NCBI GenBank assembly: GCA_036273735.1
Contig: DASUHA010000154.1
Coordinates: 8,341 to 72,340, forward strand
Source: 13-2-20CM-66-19 sp036273735
GTDB lineage: Bacteria; Pseudomonadota; Gammaproteobacteria; Steroidobacterales; Steroidobacteraceae
Length of the DNA: 64,000 bases
Reading direction: 5' to 3'
This document shows positions 51,147-60,287 of the stretch, in pieces (positions within the stretch are counted from its first letter, which is position 1; the number at the start of each line of letters is the position of its first letter). Below the pieces are notes generated by a model. It was not told the origin of the DNA. It saw only the letters and a program-made list of their open reading frames with translations, and did not search any database. The translations under genes and the position numbers were made by a program.

Positions 51147-51608
51147 TCAATCCTGCAGGCCGAGGAAAGTCTCGAGCGCCTCCAAGGCTGCCACGAAGCC
51201 ACGTAGCTGCTCCTTGGTGAGACACGCCAGGAGCTCCCGCTCGCGCTCGAGCACGAGCGGCACCAGCTCGGCATACATGCGCCGGCCCGCCTTCGTGAGA
51301 CGCACTTCCCGCTCGCGCCGGTCGGCGGCGCTGGAAGCCCGCTCTATGAGCTCCAGCTCCTCGAGATGGGCAATCGCACGGCTGACCCGCGTCTTGTGCA
51401 TCCGAGTGCTCCCGGCAATGTGCTGGGCAGTGCAGCCGTGGCGGGATCCCACGGTCGCCATGACCCGCCACTCCGGAATGTCCAGTCCGAACCGCTCCCG
51501 GTAGATGTCGGAGAGATGATTGCTGACCCCGACCGCGAGCCGATTGAGGCGATAGGGCACGAAACCCGCCAGCTCGAGGCCGAGCTCATTCGGAGCACGG
51601 ATGCTCAC
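51147..51608 (-). CDS. MarR-family transcriptional regulator
   Basis: 153 residues from a GTG at 51608. The ATG at 51668 in the same frame is unlikely, because its coding region would run through the palindrome and end 13 bases from the hmgA start. The fold is MarR: YRLNRLAVGVSNHLSDIYRE, IPEWRVMATVGSRHGCTAQH, IAGSTRMHKTRVSRAIAHLE (recognition helix), then the wing SSAADRREREVRLTKAGRRM and a helical C-terminus with two hydrophobic dimerisation helices. It is divergent from hmgA across an interval containing a perfect 7-bp-arm palindrome, so it is the likely regulator of homogentisate degradation. Ligand probably an aromatic acid. Confidence 0.87.
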   Translation of the reverse strand: MSIRAPNELGLELAGFVPYRLNRLAVGVSNHLSDIYRERFGLDIPEWRVMATVGSRHGCTAQHIAGSTRMHKTRVSRAIAHLEELELIERASSAADRREREVRLTKAGRRMYAELVPLVLERERELLACLTKEQLRGFVAALEALETFLGLQD

Positions 51609-51625
51609 CGCGTCATCCCGGATAC

Positions 51626-51641
51626 AGTTGCGCACGCAACT
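51626..51641. promoter_or_regulatory. Palindromic operator between marR and hmgA
   Basis: AGTTGCG-CA-CGCAACT, two perfect 7-base arms around CA, 18 bases from the MarR start and 41 from the hmgA start. MarR dimers bind 16-20-bp palindromes of this sort, so binding would silence both divergent genes in the absence of the inducer. Function is inferred. Confidence 0.6.
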
Positions 51642-51681
51642 AATTGTGCGATCATAGGCGCAAAGCATACCGGAGTAAGCG

Positions 51682-53031
51682 ATGAGCCCCGTGACTGCTG
51701 CTGACGACGGCACGCCGCCGGTGCCCTTGAAGTACCTCCAGGGGTTCGGCAACCACTTCGCCACCGAGGCGCTGCCCGGCGCCCTGCCGGAGGGTCGCAA
51801 CTCCCCGCAGCGCTGCCCGTACGGACTCTATGCCGAACAGCTCTCCGGCACCGCCTTCACGGCGCCACGGCAGGCCAATCGCCGCAGCTGGCTCTATCGC
51901 ATCCGCCCGGCCGCGGCGCTCGCGAGTCCCTTCCGCCCGCTGCCGCATCGTGGGATCACGGCACGCTTCGAGACGCTCTCGGTCTCACCGAACCCGCTGC
52001 GGTGGGGCCCGCCGCCCATCCCACGGGAGCCGACCGACTTCATCGATGGTCTGCTCACCCTCGGCGGCACCGGCTCGCCGGAGAGTCACGCCGGCTGTGG
52101 GATTCATTGGTATCTCGCCAACCGCCCGATGCGCGACCGGTTCTTCTACGACGCGGATGGCGAGCTGCTCATCGTGCCGCAGCTCGGGCGGCTGCGCGTT
52201 GCGACTGAGCTGGGGATCCTGGAGGTCGCACCGCAGGAGGTGCTGCTCATCCCGCGCGGATTGCGCTTCCGGGTCGAGCTGCCGGACGGTAAGGCGCGAG
52301 GCTACATCTGCGAGAGCTTCGGTGCGCCGATGCGGCTGCCCGACCTCGGTCCCATCGGCTCGAACGGGCTTGCCAATCCGCGCGACTTTCGGACGCCCGT
52401 CGCCTGGTACGAGGACCGTGACGGCGACCTGGAGCTGATCGCGAAGCTCTGCGGCGAGCTGTGGACGGCGAGGCTCGATCATTCGCCGCTCGATGTGGTC
52501 GCCTGGCACGGCAACAATGTCCCCTACAAGTATGACCTGCGGCGCTTCAACACCATCGGCTCGGTGAGCTACGACCATCCGGATCCCTCCATCTTCCTCG
52601 TGCTGCAGTCGGTGAGTGACACCCCGGGCGTCGACTCGGTGGACTTCGTCATCTTCCCGCCGCGCTGGCTCGCGATGGAGGATACCTTTCGGCCCCCCTG
52701 GTTCCACCGCAATACCGCCAGTGAATGCATGGGGCTCATCCATGGGGTCTACGATGCCAAGGCCGGAGGTTTCGAGCCCGGCGGCGCATCGCTGCACAAC
52801 TGCATGACGGGACACGGACCGGACGCCGAGACCTTCGAGCGCGCCCTGCGGGCCGATACCACGCGCCCGCAGCGCATCGGCGATACCATGGCGTTCATGT
52901 TCGAGACACGCACCGTGATCCGGCCCACGCGCCTCGCGCTCGAGCTGCCCCAGTTGCAGCCGGATTACGCGCAGTGTTGGCGTGGTCTCGAGCGACGCTT
53001 CAGCCCGCCGACCCCGACCGCCAAGGAGTGA
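51682..53031 (+). CDS. hmgA: Homogentisate 1,2-dioxygenase
   Basis: 449 residues, close to the usual 430-450. Diagnostic blocks: YLQGFGNHFATEALPGALPE, NRRSWLYRIRPAA at the N-terminus, and the metal region in IFPPRWLAMEDTFRPPWFHR (His ligand), CMGLIHGVYDAKAGGFEPGG and SLHNCMTGHGPDAETFERAL (last His and Glu/His ligands). The enzyme opens homogentisate to 4-maleylacetoacetate in phenylalanine/tyrosine catabolism, in the cytoplasm. GGAG lies six bases upstream of the ATG. It is followed by fahA after 11 bases; a maleylacetoacetate isomerase gene is not visible in the window. Confidence 0.96.
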   Translation: MSPVTAADDGTPPVPLKYLQGFGNHFATEALPGALPEGRNSPQRCPYGLYAEQLSGTAFTAPRQANRRSWLYRIRPAAALASPFRPLPHRGITARFETLSVSPNPLRWGPPPIPREPTDFIDGLLTLGGTGSPESHAGCGIHWYLANRPMRDRFFYDADGELLIVPQLGRLRVATELGILEVAPQEVLLIPRGLRFRVELPDGKARGYICESFGAPMRLPDLGPIGSNGLANPRDFRTPVAWYEDRDGDLELIAKLCGELWTARLDHSPLDVVAWHGNNVPYKYDLRRFNTIGSVSYDHPDPSIFLVLQSVSDTPGVDSVDFVIFPPRWLAMEDTFRPPWFHRNTASECMGLIHGVYDAKAGGFEPGGASLHNCMTGHGPDAETFERALRADTTRPQRIGDTMAFMFETRTVIRPTRLALELPQLQPDYAQCWRGLERRFSPPTPTAKE

Positions 53032-53042
53032 AGGATCCGCCG

Positions 53043-54359
53043 ATGAGCGCCGCTCTCGATTCGACACACGACCCGAGGCTGCGCAGCTGGGTGAGCGCCG
53101 CCAACCGGCCCGGCTGCGACTTCCCCATCCAGAACCTGCCGTTCACCGTTTTTCGGCGCGCGGGGAGCGGCGAGAACTTCCGTTGTGGCGTCGCGATCGG
53201 CGACAGCGTGCTCGACCTGGGCGCGCTCGACATGTTGAGCCCTTTCGGGGGTCTCGGAGCCGAGGCGCTCGCGGCCTGCGCCGAGCCATCGCTGCATCGG
53301 CTGATGCGACTCGGGCGCGACGCCCGCGTCGCGCTGCGCCGGGGCCTCTCCGAATGTCTGCGGGAGAGTGCACCGCGCGCGACGGAGCTCGCGACTGCGC
53401 TCATCCCGCAGGACGAGGCGGAATTCGCCCTCCCGGTCAGGATCGGCAACTACACCGATTTCTACACCTCCATCCATCACGCCACCGCCGTGGGACGCCT
53501 CTTTCGTCCCGACCAGCCGCTGCTGCCCAACTACAAGTGGGTTCCCATCGCCTATCACGGCCGCGCCTCCTCGTTGGGAATATCCGGCCAGGAAGTGCTG
53601 CGCCCCCGGGGCCAGGTCATGCCGCGCGGCGCCGATCGGCCGCAGCTCGCGCCCAGCGCGAGACTCGACTACGAGCTCGAGGTCGGCGTATTCATCGGCT
53701 CGGGCAACCGGCTAGGTCGTCCGATTCCGATCGCCGAAGCCGAGGACCACGTGTTTGGCCTCTGCCTCCTCAACGACTGGTCGGCCCGCGACGTGCAGGC
53801 GTGGGAGTATCAGCCGCTCGGCCCCTTTCTCGGCAAGAGCTTCGCCACGACGATCTCGCCCTGGGTAGTGACCCTGGAGGCCCTCGCCCCGTTCCGCCTG
53901 CCCTGGACCCGGTCCGCCGCCGATCCGCAGCCACTCCCCTATCTCGACTGCCCCGAGCTGCGTGAGGCCGGCACGCTCGACATCAATCTCGAGGTTGCGC
54001 TCGAGACCGCCGCCATGCGCGCAGCGGCAGCCGCGTCGCAGTCGCTCGCCCGGACCAACTTCCGGCACAGCTACTGGTCGCTCGCGCAGATGGTCGCACA
54101 CCACACTGTCAACGGCTGCAATCTCGAGGCCGGCGACCTCCTCGGCACCGGCACTCAATCCGGTCCGGCGCCGGAAGAAGCCGGCTCACTCCTCGAGCTC
54201 ACCGAGGGAGGCAGGCGCCCGGTTGCGCTCGCAGGCGGTGAGATGCGGACATTCCTCGAAGATGGTGACCGGGTGATCCTGCGCGGCTGGTGCGAGCGGC
54301 CGGGATGCGCGCGAGTCGGCTTCGGCGAGGCGAGCGGTACCGTGCTCGCCGCCACCTGA
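53043..54359 (+). CDS. fahA: Fumarylacetoacetase
   Basis: 438 residues with the FAA hydrolase fold. N-terminal domain with IQNLPFTVFRRAGSGENFRC, then the catalytic core: YTDFYTSIHHATAVGRLFRP (metal Asp and catalytic His), YHGRASSLGISGQEVLRPRG, LDYELEVGVFIGSGNRLGRP (acidic metal ligands), NDWSARDVQAWEYQPLGPFL and GKSFATTISPWVVTLEALAP. It hydrolyses fumarylacetoacetate to fumarate and acetoacetate, the final step of the homogentisate branch. Its ATG is 11 bases after the hmgA stop (53031); spacing fits one transcript. The stop is three bases from the end of the convergent oxidoreductase gene. Confidence 0.96.
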   Translation: MSAALDSTHDPRLRSWVSAANRPGCDFPIQNLPFTVFRRAGSGENFRCGVAIGDSVLDLGALDMLSPFGGLGAEALAACAEPSLHRLMRLGRDARVALRRGLSECLRESAPRATELATALIPQDEAEFALPVRIGNYTDFYTSIHHATAVGRLFRPDQPLLPNYKWVPIAYHGRASSLGISGQEVLRPRGQVMPRGADRPQLAPSARLDYELEVGVFIGSGNRLGRPIPIAEAEDHVFGLCLLNDWSARDVQAWEYQPLGPFLGKSFATTISPWVVTLEALAPFRLPWTRSAADPQPLPYLDCPELREAGTLDINLEVALETAAMRAAAAASQSLARTNFRHSYWSLAQMVAHHTVNGCNLEAGDLLGTGTQSGPAPEEAGSLLELTEGGRRPVALAGGEMRTFLEDGDRVILRGWCERPGCARVGFGEASGTVLAAT

Positions 54360-54362
54360 TCC

Positions 54363-55712
54363 TTACAACATATGGCCGATGTCCGATGCGGCCGTCGGGT
54401 AGGCGAAAAGCGCCTCGCGCAGGGCATCGGTAGTCAGGTTCTCGCGAATGGCCAGCGCAAACAGGTTGATGGTGTCCTCGGCGGCGGGCCCGACGAGGTG
54501 CGCTCCCAGGATGTGCCGGTCGGACTCGTCGATGAGCACCTTGAAGCCATAGACCGGCTCGGCGAGCCGCCTCGCGGTGTACCACCCGGAAGCCCGCAGA
54601 CACCGGACCTGCAGCCGGGCGCAGACCTTGCGCGCTGCCTGTTCGTCGAGCCCGACTGCAGCGATGGGCGGAATGGTGAACGCCACGGTCGGTACCGCGT
54701 GATAACGGGCAATGCGGGTATTCCCGCTGAGAAGGTTCGCTGCGACGATCTCCGCATCCCGGCCCGCAACGGGCGTCAGCGGCGGACCGCGCTGTGCGGA
54801 ATCACCCGCCGCGTACACCGCGGGGTTGGAAACACTCTGCAGCCAATCGTTGAGGCGCAGCCGCCCGTGCTCGTCCACGGCGATCCCGGCCGCCTCGAGC
54901 TCCAGAGACTGCAGCGCGGGGCGGCGTCCCGCGGCATGCACCACGAGGTCCGCCTCGAGCGCAGTCGAAACGCCTCGCGACGAGTACCGTACCGCCAACC
55001 CCTGCTCACCTCGCTCGATGGCCTCGACCCTGGCGCCGGTCGCGACGGTGATGCCCATGGCGCGAAACGCCTCCATGAGCCAGCCGACCAGGTCCGTATC
55101 GAACCCCGTCAGCATCCGCTCGCCGCGCTGCAGCACGGTGACCCGCGCCCCCGAGAGCGCCGCGATGTTGGAAAACTCCGCGGCGATGTAGCCACCGCCG
55201 ATGAAGACCACCCGCCCGGGCAACGACTCGAGCGCCATGAACTCCTCACTCGTCGTCGTGTATTCCTCTCCCGCAATGCCGAGGGGCACGGGCTCCGCGC
55301 CCGTGGCGAGCACGATGTTGCCGGCCTCGAGCCTCGTATCACCCACCGCAAGCTCACTCGGGCCTCTGAAGCGCGCCACTCCCTGAAAGGCGTCGATACC
55401 CGCCTCGCGATATTGGCGCGCGCGCTGGCCCGGCACAGGATCGGTGAAGGTGCGTTTGAACGAGATGAGATCGGACCAATCGACCGAGGGCTCCCCACGA
55501 ACGCCCCGATCCGCGAGCCGCCTCGCCGACCTCACCGCCTCGGCACCCGATACCAACACCTTCTTGGGATCACAGCCGCGCAGCGCACAGGTCCCGCCGA
55601 AAGGCCGGAAGTCGACGACGGCGACGCTGCGGCCGGCCTGCCGCACCCGGGAAGCCACACCCGAGGCTGCGGCGCCGCTGCCAACGACGACGAGATCGTA
55701 GCGCTTGTTCAT
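54363..55712 (-). CDS. Pyridine-nucleotide disulfide oxidoreductase (glutathione reductase-like)
   Basis: 449 residues, class I flavoprotein disulfide reductase. FAD Rossmann motif VVVGSGAAASGVASRV, redox pair in FGGTCALRGCDPKKVLVSGA, second Rossmann VVFIGGGYIAAEFSNIAALS, FAD pyrophosphate motif NPAVYAAGDSAQRGPPLTPV and the C-terminal interface ALFAYPTAASDIGHML. The usual catalytic HPxxxE of dihydrolipoamide dehydrogenase and glutathione reductase is YPTAASD here, so the base His is missing, as in a sub-group I recall from soil bacteria. Substrate is thus not assignable. The gene stands alone on the minus strand, convergent with fahA. Confidence 0.88.
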   Translation of the reverse strand: MNKRYDLVVVGSGAAASGVASRVRQAGRSVAVVDFRPFGGTCALRGCDPKKVLVSGAEAVRSARRLADRGVRGEPSVDWSDLISFKRTFTDPVPGQRARQYREAGIDAFQGVARFRGPSELAVGDTRLEAGNIVLATGAEPVPLGIAGEEYTTTSEEFMALESLPGRVVFIGGGYIAAEFSNIAALSGARVTVLQRGERMLTGFDTDLVGWLMEAFRAMGITVATGARVEAIERGEQGLAVRYSSRGVSTALEADLVVHAAGRRPALQSLELEAAGIAVDEHGRLRLNDWLQSVSNPAVYAAGDSAQRGPPLTPVAGRDAEIVAANLLSGNTRIARYHAVPTVAFTIPPIAAVGLDEQAARKVCARLQVRCLRASGWYTARRLAEPVYGFKVLIDESDRHILGAHLVGPAAEDTINLFALAIRENLTTDALREALFAYPTAASDIGHML

Positions 55713-55768
55713 GCCTCAGGCGCGTCACAGCAAGCCTGAGGCCCGGGATTTGCGCCGCTATTGACCCG

Positions 55769-57175
55769 CTATTGGCGATAACCGATGCGGAAGGCGCCCC
55801 AGTGCCGGCCCCGCACCCAGATGGGTGAGGACAGATCCTTCATCAACACGAAGTTACCGCCGCCCATGTCGCGTCTATAGGTTTGCAGCAGAAAGGGCTT
55901 GGTGTTGCGGGCGACCTTCTGCACCGCGCGATCCCTGAAAAGCCTGCGGTTGCGGCAATGCGCTGCATTCCAGACCGGATCCTTGCCTTGAGGCTGGCGG
56001 TAGTTGGGGTTGTGTGTGGGCAGATATCCTCCCCTCGCCCAGGCCACGCAGAAGATGATGCGCGGGTCCGAGCGCTGCAGGGGATCCTGGATGGCGGGCA
56101 GCAGGCGATCGGTGAGCGCGACGTAGTCGGTGAGGTACTGCTTGGGATTGGTGCCCGGAACTTCCCGGTAACGCTCGTCGAAGAGCTGCGCCTCGGTGAT
56201 CTCCCCGCGCGTGATCGCCGACTCGAACACTTCGCCGATGCGTTTCGCGGTATCCATGCCCAACCGGATGATGGGCGTGTCCGAAGTCTCGATGCCGCTC
56301 CCGGCGATCAGCTCGATGAGTCCCTCGCTGAGTCCGAGCAGTCCCTCCACACGCTGGTCAGCCTGCGTGAGGGTGACCGAGGAGAGCTGCACCCCCTCCG
56401 CGAGGCCTCCTACCTCGGCGAGTGTGGCGTTACAGGCGTCGAGATTGCCCGTCGCCGAGCGTACGATGGAGTCGATTTCGCGGCTGACGGTGCCAAAGGC
56501 TCCATGAGCTCGGACGATCACGCCCTGAACCTCCTGGGCTCCACGGCCGGCCTCGGACGCATGCTTGTCCACTATTGTGCCGTCCGCGATCAGGCCCTCG
56601 ATCTGCGCGGCAAGCGAGCGCACGATGGCAGAGATCCGCTCCGTGGCTGTGCGCGTCTCCTCGGCGAGGCTCTTGACCTCACCCGCCACGACAGCGAATC
56701 CCCGCCCCGCCTCGCCCGCGCGCGCCGCCTCGATGCCGGCATTGAGGGATAGGAGCCGCGTCTGTTTGGCGATACCTTCGATGGCTGTGGCAACGGCGGC
56801 GATCTGCCCGAGCACTGGACCAAAGGAGCCCAGCCGATCCTGGATGCGTCCGACGGCGGCCGTCAGGCGCCCGATGTGCTCGACCGAATCGCCGATGAGG
56901 CTGCGCGACGCGGCGATCTCCGCGCCCGCCGTGGAGGCAGCCTGCTGCGCCTCACGCGCCGCGCGGTCGATCTCACGGTTGCCCGTGACTCGCGTTTCCG
57001 TCGCCTGGTGCAGCTCCTCACACTGCGCAGCCTGCCCACAGACCCGCGTGGAGAGATCCTCGAGATGCCCGGCGATATCGGCGACCTCGACGCCCAGGGA
57101 GCCGAGACGGTTCGCCAGCTCCCGAATCAAGCGGTCGCTATCTGACCGAGGCGCGACGTCAGCGGCGGGCGTCAT
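55769..57175 (-). CDS. Soluble methyl-accepting chemotaxis protein with C-terminal sensory domain
   Basis: 468 residues with no transmembrane segment. The signalling hairpin tip is at about residues 137-175: IAKQTRLLSLNAGIEAARAG then RGFAVVAGEVKSLAEETRTA, the CheA/CheW-binding region, with short coiled-coil arms either side. The last 150 residues form a separate domain (SDPRIIFCVAWARGGYLPTH, DPVWNAAHCRNRRLFRDRAV, LLQTYRRDMGGGNFVLMKDL, SSPIWVRGRHWGAFRIGYRQ), conserved in a group of chemoreceptors and probably ligand-binding. It is cytoplasmic, so it senses an internal signal. No other che genes are in the window. Confidence 0.9.
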   Translation of the reverse strand: MTPAADVAPRSDSDRLIRELANRLGSLGVEVADIAGHLEDLSTRVCGQAAQCEELHQATETRVTGNREIDRAAREAQQAASTAGAEIAASRSLIGDSVEHIGRLTAAVGRIQDRLGSFGPVLGQIAAVATAIEGIAKQTRLLSLNAGIEAARAGEAGRGFAVVAGEVKSLAEETRTATERISAIVRSLAAQIEGLIADGTIVDKHASEAGRGAQEVQGVIVRAHGAFGTVSREIDSIVRSATGNLDACNATLAEVGGLAEGVQLSSVTLTQADQRVEGLLGLSEGLIELIAGSGIETSDTPIIRLGMDTAKRIGEVFESAITRGEITEAQLFDERYREVPGTNPKQYLTDYVALTDRLLPAIQDPLQRSDPRIIFCVAWARGGYLPTHNPNYRQPQGKDPVWNAAHCRNRRLFRDRAVQKVARNTKPFLLQTYRRDMGGGNFVLMKDLSSPIWVRGRHWGAFRIGYRQ

Positions 57176-57271
57176 GACTCAAAGATACTAGTCGCCCGCC
57201 GCTGCGCCGGCTACAGATCTAGCCCGCCGCGCGTGTACGCGGAACAGGTGTTCTGATCGCGGGACAGGCTT

Positions 57272-58705
57272 CTATTGAATGAGCCGGCTGCAGAGGTCGA
57301 GTAGCGGGCTCGGCAGGACACCGAGCACGAGCACTGCCGCAGCGTTGACGCCGATGACCAGGCGGGGCCCGAGCGGCCGCAGAGTGGCCGGCAGGTTCTC
57401 CGGCGGCGCGTCGAAATACATCAGCTTCACCACCCGCAGGTAGTAGAACGCGCCCACCACCGACATCACCACGGCAACGACGACGAGGCCGAGGTGGCTC
57501 GTCTCCCAGAGTGCCTGGATGATCCTGAGCTTCGCCCAGAAGCCGACGAAGGGCGGCACACCGGCGAAGGAGAACATGACCGCCATCATGACGAGCGCGA
57601 GCAGCGGGTCACGCTGATAGAGGCCCTTGTAGTGATCGAGCTTGTCGGCCTCGAAACCTTTGCGGCTGGCGAGCAGGATCACGCCGAAGGCGCCGAGCGC
57701 CACGAGGACATACACCAGCATGTAGTAAAGCGCGGCCGTGTACCCGCTCGCCGTACCCGCCACGAAGCCGAGCACGATGAAGCCGACGTGGCCGATCGTC
57801 GAATACGCGAGCATGCGCTTCAGGTTCGACTGGACGATCGCGACCACGTTTCCGACGATCAGCGTCAATACTGCGAGAGGGGTCAGCATCAGCGTCCAGT
57901 CGGCAGACGTGCCCGCGAGACCGTGTGCCAGCAGGCGCAGCGTGAGCGCAAAGTACGCGATCTTGGGCACGGTACCGACGAAGAGCGTGACGCTGGTCGG
58001 GGCCCCCTCATACACATCCGGCAGCCACATGTGAAACGGAACGGCGCCAAACTTGAAGGCGACGGCGACCACGATGAAAGCGAGACCGAGGATCACACCC
58101 AGGCTGCCCGGCGTGTTGAGCTTCGTCGCGATCACCTCGAGATCGAGCGTCCCGGTGAGACCATAGATGATCGACATGCCGTAGAGCAACGTGCCTGAAG
58201 CGATCGCGCCCAGCACGAAGTACTTCATGGCGGATTCAGCCGCGATCCCTGACTCCCGGTCGAACGCGACCATCGCGTAGACCGAAAGTGCGAGCAACTC
58301 CACGCCGATATACACGGTGAGCAGGCTGTTGGCCGAGACGAGCACGAAGACACCGAGGAGCGCCGTGAGCGCGAGCACGTAGTACTCGCCGCGCAGGATG
58401 TCACGGTTCTCGAGATACATGCGCGAGTAGAGCAGCGCCACAGCCACGAACAGGAACCCCGCGAGCTTCAGCACGAAGGCCAAGGGGTCGGTCACGTACA
58501 TGCCGTTGAAGAGCACGGCATGATGGCCGATGTTGGCATAGCGCACCGTGAGTGCCGCACCGATCGCAAGGACGACGAGCGTGAGCGTCGAGGTCGCACC
58601 CGGGCGCTTCACGCCGACAAAAACCTCGAAGAGCAGCACCACGCAGACCGCGAACGCCAGGTAAATCTCCGGGACCGCGGGGGTCATGCCGTGCAGGGTC
58701 ATCAT
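57272..58705 (-). CDS. nuoN: NADH-quinone oxidoreductase subunit N
   Basis: 477 residues with about 14 helices, an antiporter-like membrane subunit of complex I. Conserved: ALTALLGVFVLVSANSLLTV, YIGVELLALSVYAMVAFDRE (essential Glu), ESAMKYFVLGAIASGTLLYG, FKFGAVPFHMWLPDVYEGAP (essential Lys) and STIGHVGFIVLGFVAGTASG. Start 58705 (ATGATG) is chosen; upstream in-frame codons back to 58747 lie in an 18-bp tandem duplication. Last gene of the nuo operon, 54 bases after nuoM. Confidence 0.96.
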   Translation of the reverse strand: MMTLHGMTPAVPEIYLAFAVCVVLLFEVFVGVKRPGATSTLTLVVLAIGAALTVRYANIGHHAVLFNGMYVTDPLAFVLKLAGFLFVAVALLYSRMYLENRDILRGEYYVLALTALLGVFVLVSANSLLTVYIGVELLALSVYAMVAFDRESGIAAESAMKYFVLGAIASGTLLYGMSIIYGLTGTLDLEVIATKLNTPGSLGVILGLAFIVVAVAFKFGAVPFHMWLPDVYEGAPTSVTLFVGTVPKIAYFALTLRLLAHGLAGTSADWTLMLTPLAVLTLIVGNVVAIVQSNLKRMLAYSTIGHVGFIVLGFVAGTASGYTAALYYMLVYVLVALGAFGVILLASRKGFEADKLDHYKGLYQRDPLLALVMMAVMFSFAGVPPFVGFWAKLRIIQALWETSHLGLVVVAVVMSVVGAFYYLRVVKLMYFDAPPENLPATLRPLGPRLVIGVNAAAVLVLGVLPSPLLDLCSRLIQ

Positions 58706-58759
58706 TCGCCAGCCTTCATGTTTGAGCCAGTCTTCATGTTGGAGCACGTGCGGACCGGA

Positions 58760-60274
58760 TCACACCGGCAGCTTGGTGGCGACCGCCTGGGTGACCAGGT
58801 GATGGATCGAGGGCTCCATGATCTTGAGGAGCGGCTCTGGCCAGATCCCGATCGCCAGCACGAGGACCGCAAGCATGCCGAGCACGATGAACTCCCGGCC
58901 ATTGAGGTCCGTGAGGTGCGCGACGTGATCGTTGGCAACCGGGCCGTAGAGCACCCGCTTCACCAGCCAGAGCGTGTAGCAGGCCCCGAGGATCAGCGTC
59001 ACGGCGGCGAGCGTCGAATACCAGAAGCTCGCCTTGAAGCTCGCGAGGATCACCAGGAACTCCCCGACGAACCCCGAAGTCCCCGGCAGCCCGGTGTTGG
59101 CGAGCGCGAACATCACCATGAAGGCCGCGAAGATCGGCATGGTGTTGATGACGCCGCCGTAAGCTGAAATTTCCCGGCTGTGCACGCGGTCATAGAGCAC
59201 GCCGACGCAGAGGAAGAGCGCCCCGGAGATGAGCCCGTGCGAGATCATCTGCACCATCGCACCATCCATCCCCATGGCTGCGCCCTGTACCTGCCCGGTC
59301 GTGCGGACGATCTCGTACACCACGAAGGCACCGAGCGTCACGAAGCCCATGTGCGCGATCGACGAATAGGCGATCAACTTCTTCATGTCCGCCTGCACGA
59401 TGGCGACGAAGCCGATGTAGATCACGGCGATCAGCGACAGCGTGATGACGAAGAGGTCGAGCTCACGGCACGCATCCGGCGTGATCGGCAGACTGAAGCG
59501 CAGGAATCCGTAGCCACCCATCTTCAACATGATGGCCGCGAGGATCACCGACCCGCCGGTCGGCGCCTCCACGTGCGCATCGGGCAGCCACGTGTGTACC
59601 GGCCACATCGGCACCTTCACCGCGAACGCGAGCATGAAGGCCGCGAAGATCCAGCGTTGCTCGACCAGCGTGAGCGGCAGCGCCTGGAAACTCGCGATCG
59701 CGTAGTCACCCGTCTTCACGTACATGTAGATGAGCGCCGCCAGCATGAAGACGGAGCCGAGAAAGGTGTAGAGGAAGAACTTGATCGTGGCGTAAACCCG
59801 CCGCGGGCCGCCCCAGATGCCGATGATGAGAAACATCGGAATCAGCATCGCTTCCCAGAAGAAGTAGAAGAGCAGCGCGTCGGTGGCGGAGAACACCCCG
59901 ATCATCAACCCCTCCATGATGAGGAAGGCCGCGAAATACTGCGCGGCGCGCGCCTTCACCACCGTCCAGGCGGCGATGATCACCGGAATGGTCATCACTG
60001 CAGTGAGCACCACGAGGGGCAGCGAGATGCCATCGACGCCGAGGGCATAGAAAGCCTTGAATCGCGGAATCCACGCAGCCTTCTCCACGAACTGGTAGGC
60101 CGCAGTCTGCGTATCGAAGTGGGCAAGGAGCGGCAGGGAAATTGCCAGTGTCGCGATGGAGGAGAGCAATGCCAGCCAGCGACCGGCGGCGAGGAAGCGC
60201 TCCCCCAGGAGGAGCACGCCGATACCGGCAGCAATCGGCAGCCAGATCAGGATGGAGAGCAGAGGTGAGTGCAT
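58760..60274 (-). CDS. nuoM: NADH-quinone oxidoreductase subunit M
   Basis: 504 residues, 14-helix antiporter-like subunit. Conserved: FFWEAMLIPMFLIIGIWGGP (essential Glu), FAVKVPMWPVHTWLPDAHVE (Lys), IAYSSIAHMGFVTLGAFVVY and LPGTSGFVGEFLVILASFKA. ATG at 60274 (MHSPLLSILIWLPIAAGIG) gives a usual length. Follows nuoL by 13 bases. Proton-pumping unit of the respiratory chain in the inner membrane. Confidence 0.97.
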   Translation of the reverse strand: MHSPLLSILIWLPIAAGIGVLLLGERFLAAGRWLALLSSIATLAISLPLLAHFDTQTAAYQFVEKAAWIPRFKAFYALGVDGISLPLVVLTAVMTIPVIIAAWTVVKARAAQYFAAFLIMEGLMIGVFSATDALLFYFFWEAMLIPMFLIIGIWGGPRRVYATIKFFLYTFLGSVFMLAALIYMYVKTGDYAIASFQALPLTLVEQRWIFAAFMLAFAVKVPMWPVHTWLPDAHVEAPTGGSVILAAIMLKMGGYGFLRFSLPITPDACRELDLFVITLSLIAVIYIGFVAIVQADMKKLIAYSSIAHMGFVTLGAFVVYEIVRTTGQVQGAAMGMDGAMVQMISHGLISGALFLCVGVLYDRVHSREISAYGGVINTMPIFAAFMVMFALANTGLPGTSGFVGEFLVILASFKASFWYSTLAAVTLILGACYTLWLVKRVLYGPVANDHVAHLTDLNGREFIVLGMLAVLVLAIGIWPEPLLKIMEPSIHHLVTQAVATKLPV

Positions 60275-60287
60275 TCTGTTGCTTTCG

